From assembly GCA_019055375.1 (NCBI GenBank), contig JAHQIW010004280.1, forward strand, positions 1 through 64,000: DNA of 64,000 nucleotides, read 5' to 3'. This DNA comes from Parelaphostrongylus tenuis. Lineage: Eukaryota; Nematoda; Chromadorea; Rhabditida; Metastrongylidae. Position numbers and translations under genes: made by a program. This document shows, piece by piece, positions 20,790 through 30,967 of this stretch. The notes beneath the pieces were generated by a model, which was given only the letters and a program-made list of their open reading frames with translations, ran no database searches and had not been told where the DNA came from. The stretch's first letter is position 1, and each line of letters opens with the position of its first letter.

Positions 20790-21432
20790 GACAACGAAGC
20801 CGACGGAAAGTTGCCAAAAAGGTCAGCATCACCGCAAGGATCATGAATCCGAGCATCTTTCTGATGATGAAGACGAACTCGAGGAGGTATGCCAAATATT
20901 AATACAGCTTTTTTAGCAAATTTATCTCGATATAAATATGAACCTAAAGTCAAGCAATATGCGAGATCTGAAACCACACTTGAGAGTTGAATCCGCCTTT
21001 TATCCACACCGGGGTGCGTGTTACACCTACATTAATGTTATATACAACAAAGCTATAGAGTATTTTTTTGCAGAATTGAGTTGCATATGTGTCGAACTAA
21101 TCTTCATTCAAAGTTCTTACGAGATCATAGCTTCTTCAAACACGATGGATGCGGAGTACAACCCTCTTCAATACGAGATAAAGGTCAGTTACTTCAAAAC
21201 GTAGGCAAAAAGTTTTTATTAATTCACCAGAACAAATCCAATCATGTGGTCTACAGATTTGTACAGGAGATATTCTTTTTATATAACGTCAAAGGATAAC
21301 TTTTCTACCACTAGCCTTCTAGGTCGTTATGCCCTTGCGCAGATTTTATATTATGCTAGACTTGAGTTTGGCACGAAAGCATATAGTTTTGGAAGATTCT
21401 TTCAAAAATTCCATTTTGAATATGGAAATTAG
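20790..21432 (+). CDS. Unknown gene, two or three exons
   Basis: Exon 21074-21183 follows TTTTTTTGCAG and ends AAAG|GTCAGT. Exon 21257-21432 follows GTCTACAG. In the phase that joins them the product is IELHMCRTNLHSK...IRDK-D-LYRRYSFYITSKDN...QKFHFEYGN, stop at 21430. A second open frame of the first exon (ELIFIQSSYEIIASS) is a rival. Upstream, 20790-20886 ends in a good donor (GAGGAG|GTATGC); its most protein-like frame is acidic (SEHLSDDEDELEE), but only its other frame (ARIMNPSIFLMMKTNSRR) matches the downstream phase. Product unrecognised. Confidence 0.35.
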
Positions 21433-21439
21433 AGGCCTA

Positions 21440-23080
21440 AATTTTCAAACATGAGAATCACTGTGAATAATTTCATATATACGAGCAGAAAGGACAGTTT
21501 TTTTTCTTCCGAATAAAACTACATGAGAGCAGTTTTCCATTGTTGGTCGGTCTCTCTCATAAGCTTCAAAACAAAGTAAACGTTGAGTGAGAAATGTCAA
21601 AAATACTTTTCGAACAGAAGACGCTTCTCCATAACCTCTGGCAAGATATACTCAAACCGTGAAGAATGTACTTTCTCATCACTTGTAGACTAAAAATCAT
21701 AACGACATTTTGAAATGCCCACTTAAGCACAGAGATCCTCAGCACAATGAAGGGGAATATTTTGAAACTCTTTCACAAAAGCTGTACAGTTGTGGCAGTA
21801 GAAGTACTTTTCCCTTGTCCGCATACCTATTCAAAAAAGTTCTTTTATTCTTTTTTGATCTAATCTCAGTTGTTTCTCAAATCACGCTGTAACCGTAAAA
21901 ATAAGGTTTATTTCACGATCAAACATTTTTTGCTGCACGCAACTTCTTCAGACTTTCATTAACATTTCGGTAGCACAAACCTCAGCTATAAGTATATGCA
22001 TGGTTTTCAAAAAGGACTTTTTATTGCACTGTTAGAAGTAGAAATATTGAGATTTGTACTCTGCGAGCACGTTTTGAAGAAACGATAACTGTTACGAAGG
22101 ATAGGCAATTGTTTTTGAGCCAATTTCAGACTCTAATCCTGACCTTGCCACGGCACGTGGCATGTCAATCAGTTCCTTTGCACAAATGAAGCCTCATTCG
22201 ATGTCCTCCTGGGCACCGACGTTTAGCTTGTAACACGCCGTGTTTTTGTGAGAGCTTGACTCCTTTTTTTATTTCGTACAGTAAAAATGCTCAGAAATAA
22301 GAAAACTCGAGGAAACCACTAGATATTTGAAAGGAAGTCGAGACGCAATGGTTTTGATGCCGTTTACTGCGGATATTTCGAAAGCTCGATGGCTCGATGA
22401 GAATGTTGGAAGCCCATCGACATACTGGTGCAAGTATACTGGCCGCATGTGAAATGCAAACTTCATTTCAGTGCTACAACGCAGTAAAAGAAATCTTTTT
22501 TTGGGTGACGAATCAAAACACTATTTACCTCGCAAATTTTGACGACAATATTTTGAGGAAAATTTGCTTGAAAAAAAATACGTTGCTGTGAAAAATATTT
22601 TATTTTTTTCTTTACACCATGATATGAAGGCCATTGAAAAAATACAGTGTTTAAATTCTTGAGATTTAAACCTTTATATGAGAATTAAAATGGGAAGCAA
22701 GAATAAAACGTGCGTTTTTTTGTACGATAGCGTATAGGGGAATAGCACAGCAATGAAGCAAAAGATTTCAGTGTAAGGCAGAGGCACCTAACTCTCAGCG
22801 ATAATATTTTATGTTTTGAAACTCTAATGACCACAAAGGTCAATCCAAAGTAGCAATCAAACAAGTAGAATAGCAACACATGCTCCAGCCGCTCTGTAAA
22901 TACTCATGGTGTTGAAAAAAAGGTTTTTTTAACAAGGGACTCAACTCACTTGCTTCCCATATTCATTTTATAAATTCCATAGCTCACCAGAGGAAAACCG
23001 TGGAAATTTAGGCGGAAATCAAAGCTAGCGCGGTGAGGAGAGCCTAGCACAAAAGTCCTCAAAAACGACGACAACCGCAA
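21440..23080. other. No gene recognised
   Basis: Several ORFs of 60-65 codons on both strands (21710, 22269, 22397, 22685) overlap each other and lack splice sites. A run near 22470 (TGCTACAACGCAGTAAAAG) resembles the termini of the MITE family at 46581-46712. Confidence 0.3.
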
Positions 23081-23083
23081 CGT

Positions 23084-23677
23084 GTGCCAATAACTTCAAC
23101 TAAGATCATGTTATTCGAAATTAACCACATCCACACGATTACAAGACTCATTGATGTTTCACGAGAGTACGAACAATCACTCTGTCTTAATTTCATCGAT
23201 CTGCAAAAAGCGTTTGATTCAGTGGAAGCAGAAGCAATTATAGAGGCTCTGGATAACCAGCGCGTCGCTACTCGGTACATGAAGATCCTTCGTGAGCTTT
23301 ATATAGAATTCACGACCAAAATAACTCCATTCTACAACAATATCATTATTGACGTAAGAAGAGGAGTACGACAAGGCGGTACAATTTTGTCAAAACTATT
23401 CACTGCCACAGTACAGAACGTCATGCGAACATTAGAATGGGACGATGTTGGAGTGAAAATTGACTGTCAACAATTGAACCATCTTCGCTATGCTGACGAT
23501 ATCGTTTTCATAACACCAAACATCAGCCAAGTGGAACGAATGTTGATGTTGACCGATTTCGATAACGCCTGTGGAAAGATAGGTCTTCAACTAAATCTAA
23601 CGGAAACGATGTTCATGAGGAACGGATGGGTTTTGAACGCTCCAACATCCGACTCCGTGCCCACCTTTTTGAAATGA
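23084..23677 (+). pseudogene. RTE-type LINE reverse transcriptase fragment
   Basis: One open frame covers the middle of the reverse transcriptase: HIHTITRLIDVSREYEQSLC, then FIDLQKAFDSVEAEAI (RT block A), GVRQGGTILSKLFTAT (block B), LRYADDIVFITPNISQ (catalytic YADD) and GLQLNLTETMFMRNGWV. Family consensus RQGDT is changed to RQGGT here. The fragment starts mid-domain and ends abruptly after NAPTSDSVPT without the C-terminal region, so both ends are truncated. No endonuclease nearby on this strand. Related copies lie at 25378-26705 (-) and 48885-51850. Confidence 0.88.
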
Positions 23678-23699
23678 TTCATAGGCGCTGACGTACTAT

Positions 23700-24490
23700 T
23701 CAGTACCAAAACTGCAATCGAAGTAATACAAGGAACTAAATAAAAGTTGTTGATTTAGGTTATGTCATAAGCTTATATTCTAAAATATGATGAAGGAGAG
23801 ACTAAGAGCATTCGATGGCCACTCATATGTTAACTCTCGTGAAAACCTTGGCGAACAGTAAATAATGCCGGCGATAGAAAGACAACAGCTGCTTTGAGCC
23901 GTAACTACTGATTGGGTTAGCAAGTCAACCCACTTAAAAGTCTTACTTTTTGGAGCCCACAAAACGTAGCTATTCTCCTCTCAGCTCTCGTTTTAAACCT
24001 TATTTCAAAGACCAACACGATTGACACATTCCTGCCTGTACGACTCAAGGAGGAATCTGGTCACGATTGACATCGTTCACCTTTCTACGTGCGTCGAAAC
24101 CGCTGCGAATTGAAATCCTAGTGATCAATAAAGACGCAAAGCACTGATTTCTTGAGATCATCGTTCAATTCTTAGTATTGTAAATTGCATAGTAAATTGT
24201 TTGGTGTTGCTCTATGAAATAAATAGAATTATACTGTATTGTAAATTTTAGGTCAAATAATCGACGGGTGCTTTGAAATCAGTAAATATGGGATTAAATG
24301 TGCAAAACACGCAATACATCTACAGACGTCGCTCGTTGTAAATGTGTTGAGTAAACATGTTATCCAGCTTGACTTGATGGTCTCCAGAATGTATGGTTGG
24401 TGTTGAAAAAGAAGTATCCGTTAGAGAGTTCAACAATTTGTTAACAATCAAAAATAAACTCTTTATAAGCAATTTGTGCCAACAGTGAGA
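23700..24490. other. No gene recognised
   Basis: AT-rich sequence. The minus ORF 23780-23962 lacks support. Nothing repeated elsewhere was noticed. Confidence 0.3.
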
Positions 24491-24503
24491 AGGAGCACAG
24501 TAA

Positions 24504-25058
24504 TTCTTAAAGTTCTATGAACTCCGTGCAGCTTTTAACATACCAGGTTCTCCAGTGATCGAAGAAATTTATTTATTCGTCAAAAAACGCAGCTTCAGTG
24601 GTTCTGTAAGTTCAAGGCAAAATAGTTTCCTGCTTTTTTTTTGAGGAAAGTCTGAGCTTCCCATCAAATCACCATCAAGTGGCCCCTATTGTGTATTACA
24701 TGATGGACAACTATGTATAGAAAGAAAAACGTTGTAGGCAAGAAAGGCGATCAACATGGTAATAAAATAATAGAATCCAATCATTTCTTAAAAAATTAAC
24801 TCGGTGCGACGCTTCTCTTACTATTGGTGAAAATCAAAACAACCAGTGAAATAGATATACTCCTTAAAGATGAAATTTCACTTACAGTAATCACATTACC
24901 CGCCAGTGCTGCATCTTCCAGTTCTAATTTCGCTTTCGTATTATAACTGAGTGCCTGAATAAAACAAGTACTATCGTAGAATAACTTGCAGCACTAAACT
25001 ACTTTTTCAGATATCTGCCGAAAAATTGTTCCTCACACCATATCGTCGGAATACCTCG
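24504..25058 (+). CDS. Unknown gene, two internal exons
   Basis: Exon 1 (about 24504-24605) reads FLKFYELRAAFNIPGSPVIE...FVKKRSFSGS and ends at a perfect donor GTAAGT. Exon 2 (25011-25058) follows TTTTTCAG and reads ISAEKLFLTPYRRNTS before GTAATT. The join is in phase 0. The left acceptor of exon 1 is unclear because the CACAG at 24500 would create a stop. The intron is 405 nt. Protein unrecognised; further exons downstream are displaced or hidden by the RTE copy starting at 25378. Confidence 0.45.
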
Positions 25059-25377
25059 GTAATTTGCAAATGAAGCTTCCTTTTGCTAAGGAAACAGATA
25101 AGCGGTTGCAATTTCTTATTTTCTGTGGCATCCACTAGACAAAATCCTCCTGGACAGCATCAACTTCTCACCGACAATTTCCAGCAGTCCTGAAATTCCG
25201 TACAGATGTTGAATTTATTCGAATGCCTCATCACAGCAACTTTTAACGAAATGCAACATTCGTTCTTTATTCTAATTTCAACTGATCTCATTGAAAAATA
25301 GCATAGTATGCACCAGCTCGGTTCTGTTGCGTTGAACATCAACTCCATGAACATAGTTAGTTAGAATACTGGAAATC

Positions 25378-26705
25378 CCGGCGTCTTCCCGTAGAGCGCT
25401 TGATAAGCCAAGGAATCCAGTCGGTAACGGCTCTCGTCCATCGGTTGTTGTTAAAGCGCATCACGTATTCAGCCCATCTTATTTACGATATCCCAGCGTG
25501 TACAACGGCGTCTTTGATCTTCGATCGTTGGCGTAACTTGGAACTTTGGATCCTTTCTCTTATTTGCGAGATACGGGATACTACTAGCATCAACCTTTTG
25601 ACTGCACGTTTAATAATGCCAAGCGATCTTCCATCCTGCTTACGTAGCGATCAAGTTTCTGCTGCATGCGTTAGAGCAGAGATAATCATCGAGTTGAAAA
25701 GGTGGGCACGGAGTCGGATGTTATTTGTCCTCTTCACTACATCGCGATGCTCTTAAACGTTTCCCAAGCCACTTATTTCCTTCTGTTCAACTCTAGAGCT
25801 AGATCGTTCATGATGCTAATTCGAGACATACATAGACGTAACTGAAGAGAGATGATAGATTTTTTGAAGGTGAATGGGACACTCAAAACCCATCCATTCC
25901 TCATAAACATCGTCTTAGTCAGATGCAGTAGGCCAATCCTTCCACACGCGTTGTCGAAATTGGTTAATATCCGTTCTGCTTTGCTGTTGCTTGGTGTTAT
26001 GAATACGATGTCATCAACAAAGCCAAGATGATGTTATTGTCGACAGTCATTTTTCACTCCTATATCGCTCCATTCTAACGTTCCTATGACGTTTTTGGAC
26101 GCTACCACTGAATAATCTTGGCTATTCTAATCTTGGCTAATCTTGGCGAAATTCTATCGTCTTGTTGAAACCCTCTTCTTGCGGCTATGGTAATATTGTT
26201 GTAGAACAGAGGTAATTTGGCTGTGAAATTTTTATATATCCCACGAAGAATCATTATGTACCAAGTAGGACGCCCTGGTTGTCCAGAGCTGGGACTTCAT
26301 TGTTTGAATTTAATGGCTTTCTCTCTTTTCCGTGAGAAACGGAACGCTGCGCGAAAGAGGTGATGGTCCGATTACGCGTAGAACTTAGGAACAGCGCGAC
26401 ATCGGTGAAGCAAAACCTGTGATTTACTAAGATGTTGCCTACTTAGTCATGGTGCTCTCCATTGGGCGACTCCCACGTCCATCGCTGAGAGTGAGGCTTT
26501 GGAATTGTGAGTCACCATGGATGGTTTAGGTCGTCATGATGAACTCAGATAACCTTTCACCGTGTTCATTCCATTCTGGCCCGTGGATCTCAATGTGATG
26601 TTTTTCAGACGTTCTTCTGGGTCTATTTTTCTGCATTAGAATACCCAACAATGAGCTTCAAGAATGTATAGTCTTCTCTGAGAATTTGTCGATTTCCATT
26701 TGATA
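25378..26705 (-). pseudogene. RTE LINE copy, decayed, minus strand
   Basis: Read 26705 to 25378, it gives endonuclease pieces (EIDKF, EWNEHGERLSEFIMTT, IHGDSQFQ), the 'DV..VPKFY...SDH' end of the endonuclease near 26390, then after an internal deletion the reverse transcriptase (NVMRTLEWDD-like block, a YADD-region remnant near 26010, TKTMFMRNGWVLSVPFT at 25890) and the C-terminal RWTRAVTDWIPW near 25430. Many stops and shifts. The last ~45 codons and the 3' end are missing. The plus ORF 25400-25756 is antisense to this copy. Confidence 0.8.
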
Positions 26706-26823
26706 GGTCTGAGAAGATAATTGTAACTTTTTTCGGTGCCGGCCATTTTTGTGTTTTTGTGCTCATTTGAAAGCCCGTATTCTTCCACGTTGATTGGTAT
26801 ATAATTCATCTACTTATTTCAAG

Positions 26824-27429
26824 ATGGAGCTAACAAGCGAGCGAATTAGGCTGCTGATGATTCACGAACGGCTGTTGAGTTTAAACGCAACGGTGGCAAG
26901 TGAACACGTCATTCTGGCTTGAGGCGAAGAAACAGTTTCCCTCTTTGACAACTCGGATGCTGACTGACGACTTTCATTGTAACCATAAAACCATTGTGAA
27001 CGTCTTGCATGAGCTCGGCAAAAACTGGAAGAAGTCGAAGTGGGTCCCGCACGCGCTTACAGATGTCCAAAAGTTGAGGAGTAATGAATTTTCCACTCGT
27101 CTGGTTGCGTTGCGCGAGAGAGATCCGAAAACTTCAAAAGACTTTGTGACTGTGGACGAAAAGTAAGTATGCTCTGACAATCCATACAGGGCATAACCAG
27201 TGGCTATCAGAAGGGCAGAAATTGTCGAGCACTCCAGTCAAAGATTTTTGGAAGGAGAAGCGAATGCTTGATTGGGCGACAAAAGTTTAGTACCGATATT
27301 GAATTGCACAATTCGGTCATTCATTTACTCAACAGCAAGAAATCGAAATTTTAGGCTCACGGAATCGATCTTTTGGCGGAGAAGTGGCAGGAAGTGCCTG
27401 AAGTTTAGGGGAAGTACTTTGACTATTAG
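26824..27429 (+). pseudogene. mariner transposase relic with internal deletions
   Basis: ATG at 26824 gives MELTSERIRLLMIHERLLSL, the first HTH of irritans-type mariners. It then shifts frame to 26900: LTTRMLTDDFHCNHKTIVNV, LHELGKNWKKSKWVPHALTD, then VTVDEK where the first catalytic Asp of 'TGDEKW' sits. QWLSEGQKLSSTPVKD follows, then a large deletion removes the other two catalytic aspartates, and the C-terminus reappears as GIDLLAEKWQEVPEV then GKYFDY and TAG at 27427. About 0.6 kb instead of ~1 kb, with frameshifts and stops: inactive. It abuts the 5'-truncated end of the minus-strand RTE. Confidence 0.85.
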
Positions 27430-27481
27430 CTTTGTCTTTGTGCGCTTGTAATAGGTGCATTAATGTATGTTAATATTATGA

Positions 27482-27556
27482 TAAGCGTCGGTGGTGCAAC
27501 GGTTCAGTACGCGCTCACGGAAAGAATGAGAACTGGGTTCGAATCCTGGCTGACGC
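27482..27556 (+). repeat. tRNA-like repeat (family T), solo copy
   Basis: GCGTCGG ... D-arm GTGCAACGGTTCAGTAC ... TGGGTTCGAATCCTGG ... CTGACGC. The 7-bp acceptor pairs with one G-U, D and T arms can fold, but the anticodon arm (CTCACGGAAAGAATGAG) has a non-standard loop without U33. It is followed by GTTTTTGGACACCACTCTAC, the flank common to this family. Best read as a tRNA-derived SINE-like repeat, not a working tRNA. Confidence 0.6.
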
Positions 27557-27644
27557 AAATGTTTTTGGACACCACTCTACAGACACCTGGGTAAATAAAT
27601 GTTTTACAAGCACTTTCTCAGAGCTTTTCTCCCAACTCGATTGC

Positions 27645-27800
27645 TCGTGGCTGCTATCGTTAATATATCAAACCTCTCATTTTGAGTATTTTCTTGAGAC
27701 CGAGCTCATCAATATGCCAGATTCTGCCCAACTGACGAGGCTGTAAAAGCCGAAACACGTGTATCGGCTCTGTAAGTGCTCATAACAGACCACACTCATC
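27645..27800 (+). repeat. Interspersed repeat family H, rearranged copy
   Basis: An inverted piece of the family start (CTCGTGGCTGCTATCGTTAA ... TTTTCTTGAGACC, 27645-27700) is followed in direct orientation by the family end (CCCAACTGACGAGGCTG ... CGAAACACGTGTATCGG ... CATAACAGACCACA). Shared with 33048-33135, 38675-39090, 57205-57580 and 63085-63180. Confidence 0.55.
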
Positions 27801-27839
27801 TATGGCTCAAAAAATAATAATCAGGTTTTTTACCAGTAG

Positions 27840-28755
27840 CTGTTTATTTGCACTCGATAGCTTGCGGTTAGCATGGGCTATAATCCTTTCCTTAATTATT
27901 TGCAAACTTCGTTAAAACCACATTTAGTCTTAGAGTCAGTTCATTGTGATAGACAGTCGATTAAAGAAGATATTATTGCTTAGCCGAAAGGCATCGTCTG
28001 TAGATAAACTGCCACTGACAATTTCACTTGACTTCGGTTTATCATTCTTCGGCGCTCAATCTCTACGATAGGGAGCGAGTGGCCGAAAAAAAGCATTGCT
28101 GATGGCGAAACCGCCAAACACGCCTGCCTGCGAACTGTTGCTGCGGATCATATTGTAACTGAGTTTCGAAAATATGGGTTAAACGTTCTCAAAGGCTATA
28201 TGTGAATGTTTTAACGAAGTTTGTAATAGATAGTCGATTGAAGAAAGTTTGTGAGATAGTTGACATTTTCCATGCCAAGGTTTACTGAGAGTCGGTTTCC
28301 GATTTATTGATTGCAAAAAAAGGTTAGTATTTGATCATCAATCTACGCGCTGTGATTTCCGCCCTACGAGCATGTCAGACTTCTCACAGACAGTTGATAA
28401 TGTTACATACATCAGCAGCATTGTTTGCCATTTGAAGAAAGACGGAAAGACAGATAAAGTTGTGGGTGCAATAAAGGTTATTGTGTTGACACGAACAAAA
28501 AGAAACAGTTATTCTTATTCGACACGTAGCGTGGAATAAACTACTGTCATTCTGGTGTATAAAAATTCCCCAACTTTTTTTTTTGATTTGCTCATCTTGC
28601 AACCTCTGGCGTATCATTTATATATTTATAAATACACATTTGAAAATTTATTCTGCAAACAAGATCTTTTCCTACTCCCTTTCCGATGCTTCGTATTCTT
28701 CAACGTATATCTGCTGCAACAAAATTTTGATATGGTACGACGCTGTACACTATAA
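27840..28755. other. No gene recognised
   Basis: Two phrases, GATAGACAGTCGATTAAAGAAG (27948) and AATAGATAGTCGATTGAAGAAAG (28225), form a small imperfect direct repeat about 280 bp apart. Otherwise AT-rich with no supported ORF. Confidence 0.35.
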
Positions 28756-28759
28756 ATGC

Positions 28760-29160
28760 ATGTCGAAAAAGTTTGAATTACTAAACAAACCATTAATTCG
28801 ATATGTTCAATGTGATGACCTTAGGGAGCGCGTGGTGGACGTACCGGTAACAGGGTTAGTTTGGGTAATCTGCTTTTGAAACACGATAGCAAAAGAAAAA
28901 CAAGAGCATCATCATAGGTGTGTTTATGTTAAAAGGTTGTGTTAGAGTTGATTTTTCAATTTTAATTTCCTTGAGCTGTTAGTGGTCGATACTCAATTGC
29001 TTAGGACTTCTAATGTACTTTCGTATGAAACTATCGATAGCCAATCAACAATATGAACGATTTTCTTCTGGAAAAATTACAAGCTTGCTCTTCCACTAGT
29101 GAAACAAAAGAAAAAAGACAAAGGAAAGAAAGCTTTCGAGGACTTCAAAGAACTGTGTAG
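28760..29160 (+). CDS. Small two-exon gene, unknown
   Basis: Exon 1 (28760-28846, 29 codons) starts MSKKFELLNKPLIRY and ends DVP|GTAACA. Exon 2 (29041-29160, 40 codons with stop) follows ATCGATAG and reads PINNMNDFLLEKLQACS... then a lysine/arginine-rich tail (KEKRQRKESFRG) to TAG. The join is phase 0 across a 194-nt intron. A complete ORF of 68 residues results: no signal peptide, no membrane segment, basic C-terminus. Unrecognised. It could be the start of a longer gene if exon 2 is spliced onward. Confidence 0.45.
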
Positions 29161-29501
29161 ATGGTGTACTTAATTCACACAGGTTATCGCGATTAACCGC
29201 TCATGATTTGCAGCTGTAGCCACGACGAGGCATTAACTGACGTTTGTCCAATATACAAATAATGGAATTCAAGGAAATAGAAGTTTTTCAAAGGTGAGCG
29301 CAAATATGAAGGTTTTTAGCTGGATGAAGCGTGACAGATTCAGGGGCATTTCATTGAGAATTTATCAATATTGCCTAAAGTGGAAAGACTGCTCCTTTTG
29401 GTGAGCGTCAAGAAAAAAAGAAGAAAGAGAGAATTTTTATGAAAAAAATATAATGCAATCTGTCGCCTCCATCAGATATAAAGTCAGTATATACAAATAC
29501 T

Positions 29502-29780
29502 CACGGTTCCTGTTTAGGAGAGCTGGAATCTGCTGCCTTCTTCTCAGATGCGGATTTTTCTGGAACCGGACTTCCTCTTAGATCCAGATTGTTTCTTAAA
29601 TCCAGTTTTTTGCCTATGTCCAGGTTTGTTCTTTGACCCAGATTTTGCGTGGATGCAGATATGGTCTTGGATAAAGATCTTTGCCTTGATCCAGATTTTT
29701 TCTTGAATCCACGTTTTTTTCTTGGATGCGCGTTTTTTCTCAGTATCAGATTTTTTCTAAGAACTTGTTGCCGCCCACCT
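29502..29780 (-). CDS. Lysine-rich exon built from an 18-bp coding repeat
   Basis: The minus strand carries about ten imperfect 18-bp units (consensus near CTGGATCCAAGAAAAAAT), i.e. six-residue repeats such as RGFKKK, SGSRQR, SLSKTI and LDLRNN, then a non-repeat acidic/serine end (SASEKKAADSSSPKQE). The exon runs into a perfect donor GTGAGT at its 3' side (29505 region), so translation probably continues elsewhere. The product would be a basic, disordered segment. The first three units are in a different frame from the rest. It may belong with the exon at 30162-30326 on the same strand, though phases were not reconciled. Confidence 0.45.
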
Positions 29781-29824
29781 AGAACCACTTAAGAATATTT
29801 GCCTGTTAAACGGCGGAAGGGGGT

Positions 29825-30085
29825 AGGGAGCGTAACCAAGCGATTTTGATGCTCATCGCGATGTTAGGTTGATCACTACTCTCTAACACTCTTTGTCAGT
29901 CAACAACGAACGTCCTGTGGAATGCCGCACCTATGCTATACCTGAAAGTGCAAGGAAACGAGCTCATTCAATATTCTGATACGCTCACTAGAATTCCAAA
30001 AACGGACTGAATGCGAGAAGTTGTGGAATCCGCACTGTGAAAAAAGAAAATTGTGGGATGGATAAAAAATAGAGTAAAGTGCTAG
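29825..30085 (+). repeat. Interspersed repeat family K, copy 3
   Basis: Contains ACAACGAACGTCCTGTGGAA, a GCTATACCTGAAAGTG block, a GAATCCGCACTGTGAAAA block and an A-rich end with AATAGAGTAAAG. Aligns over its length with the copies at 1, 15065 and 60890. No coding potential. Confidence 0.55.
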
Positions 30086-30161
30086 AGAGTCTGCTTAGAT
30101 GAACCAATATGGAAAATTGTAGAAACTTTTTTTCAAACTATCACTCACAGGAGACATGTTC

Positions 30162-30326
30162 CTACCACATGATGGGGAAAGGCGGCGTGATCTGCTCGAA
30201 CGTGGGCTCTCGATCGGAAGCGATTGGGGTGGGTTTGCCTTGTTCGACGTCTGACGCTCCTATCCTTATACTGGCTTTCTCTTCTCGCGTTGGTAGATGT
30301 ACTTTAACCATAGTTCTCTGTTTCAT
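30162..30326 (-). CDS. Candidate first exon, unknown protein
   Basis: Minus-strand ATG at 30326 opens 54 codons: MKQRTMVKVHLPTREEKASI, then SDVEQGKPTPIASDREPTF and ITPPFPIMW. The last codons overlap a usable donor (ATGTG|GTAGGA at 30166), so it is probably an exon rather than a complete ORF. The frame stays open for nine codons upstream of the ATG. Composition is strongly protein-like (charged N-terminal half, proline-rich end). The plus-strand ORF at 30109-30366 is its shadow. No family recognised. Confidence 0.5.
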   Translation of the reverse strand: MKQRTMVKVHLPTREEKASIRIGASDVEQGKPTPIASDREPTFEQITPPFPIMW

Positions 30327-30369
30327 AGCCTTTTCTACCTCATCCAGACATCAGCACGTGATCTGATAG

Positions 30370-30965
30370 AATGTCTTGTTTATGTGTTTTATAGTACTGA
30401 GAAATACTATGTTTTTGATGAAAATTTTATCAGCGTTAACTTGAGAACAGCATCAAATTCACGCGTAAACTAGAGTTTTTTTGTTGCCACATCCGAAATC
30501 ATGTTAATTTAGCGATTAATAACAGCTCAGCCAGTTGAGCGATTAAACGGTGATGTACTTCAGCAAATCACCTCATGATAATTACCTATCTCAACGAAGA
30601 TTACACTCATGGGAACGTGACAACGAAAGGGCTCTTCTGAAGTTTTTTTCATATGCTGTTTCACTTTCTTCTAAGCTCTTAAATTTCGTGGATCGTATAG
30701 CGTGGTGTTTGAATATTGCATGCATCACGCGCATGGTCGCTGGTTCGAGCTCAGTTTGAGACGAAGAGGCACTCTATCCGTCAACATCCTGATAGCAGAT
30801 TCATATACAGGGGGAAACCCTCTCCAATATGCAAAGATGGGCAACAGCTGGTTGTAAGAGCCTGAGAATACTTTGATGGATAAGTGTCGGGATTTCAAGA
30901 TGAATCAGTTGCACTAGAGCGTTCAGTGGCAGTCAGGAATAATAAAAAATCGCCAACAGGAGGCA
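30370..30965. other. No gene; possible weak tRNA-like repeat
   Basis: A B-box-like GGTCGCTGGTTCGAGCTCAG occurs at 30735 with no clear D-arm, followed by TCCGTCAACATCCTGATAGC. It may be another decayed tRNA-derived repeat. The plus ORF at 30550 is unsupported. Confidence 0.3.
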
Positions 30966-30967
30966 GA

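Noticed and set aside
25400..25756. 118-codon plus ORF
   Set aside because: Antisense to the C-terminal region of the minus-strand RTE copy.
27482..27556. Functional tRNA gene
   Set aside because: No standard anticodon loop and several dispersed relatives with the same flanks; a tRNA-derived repeat fits better.
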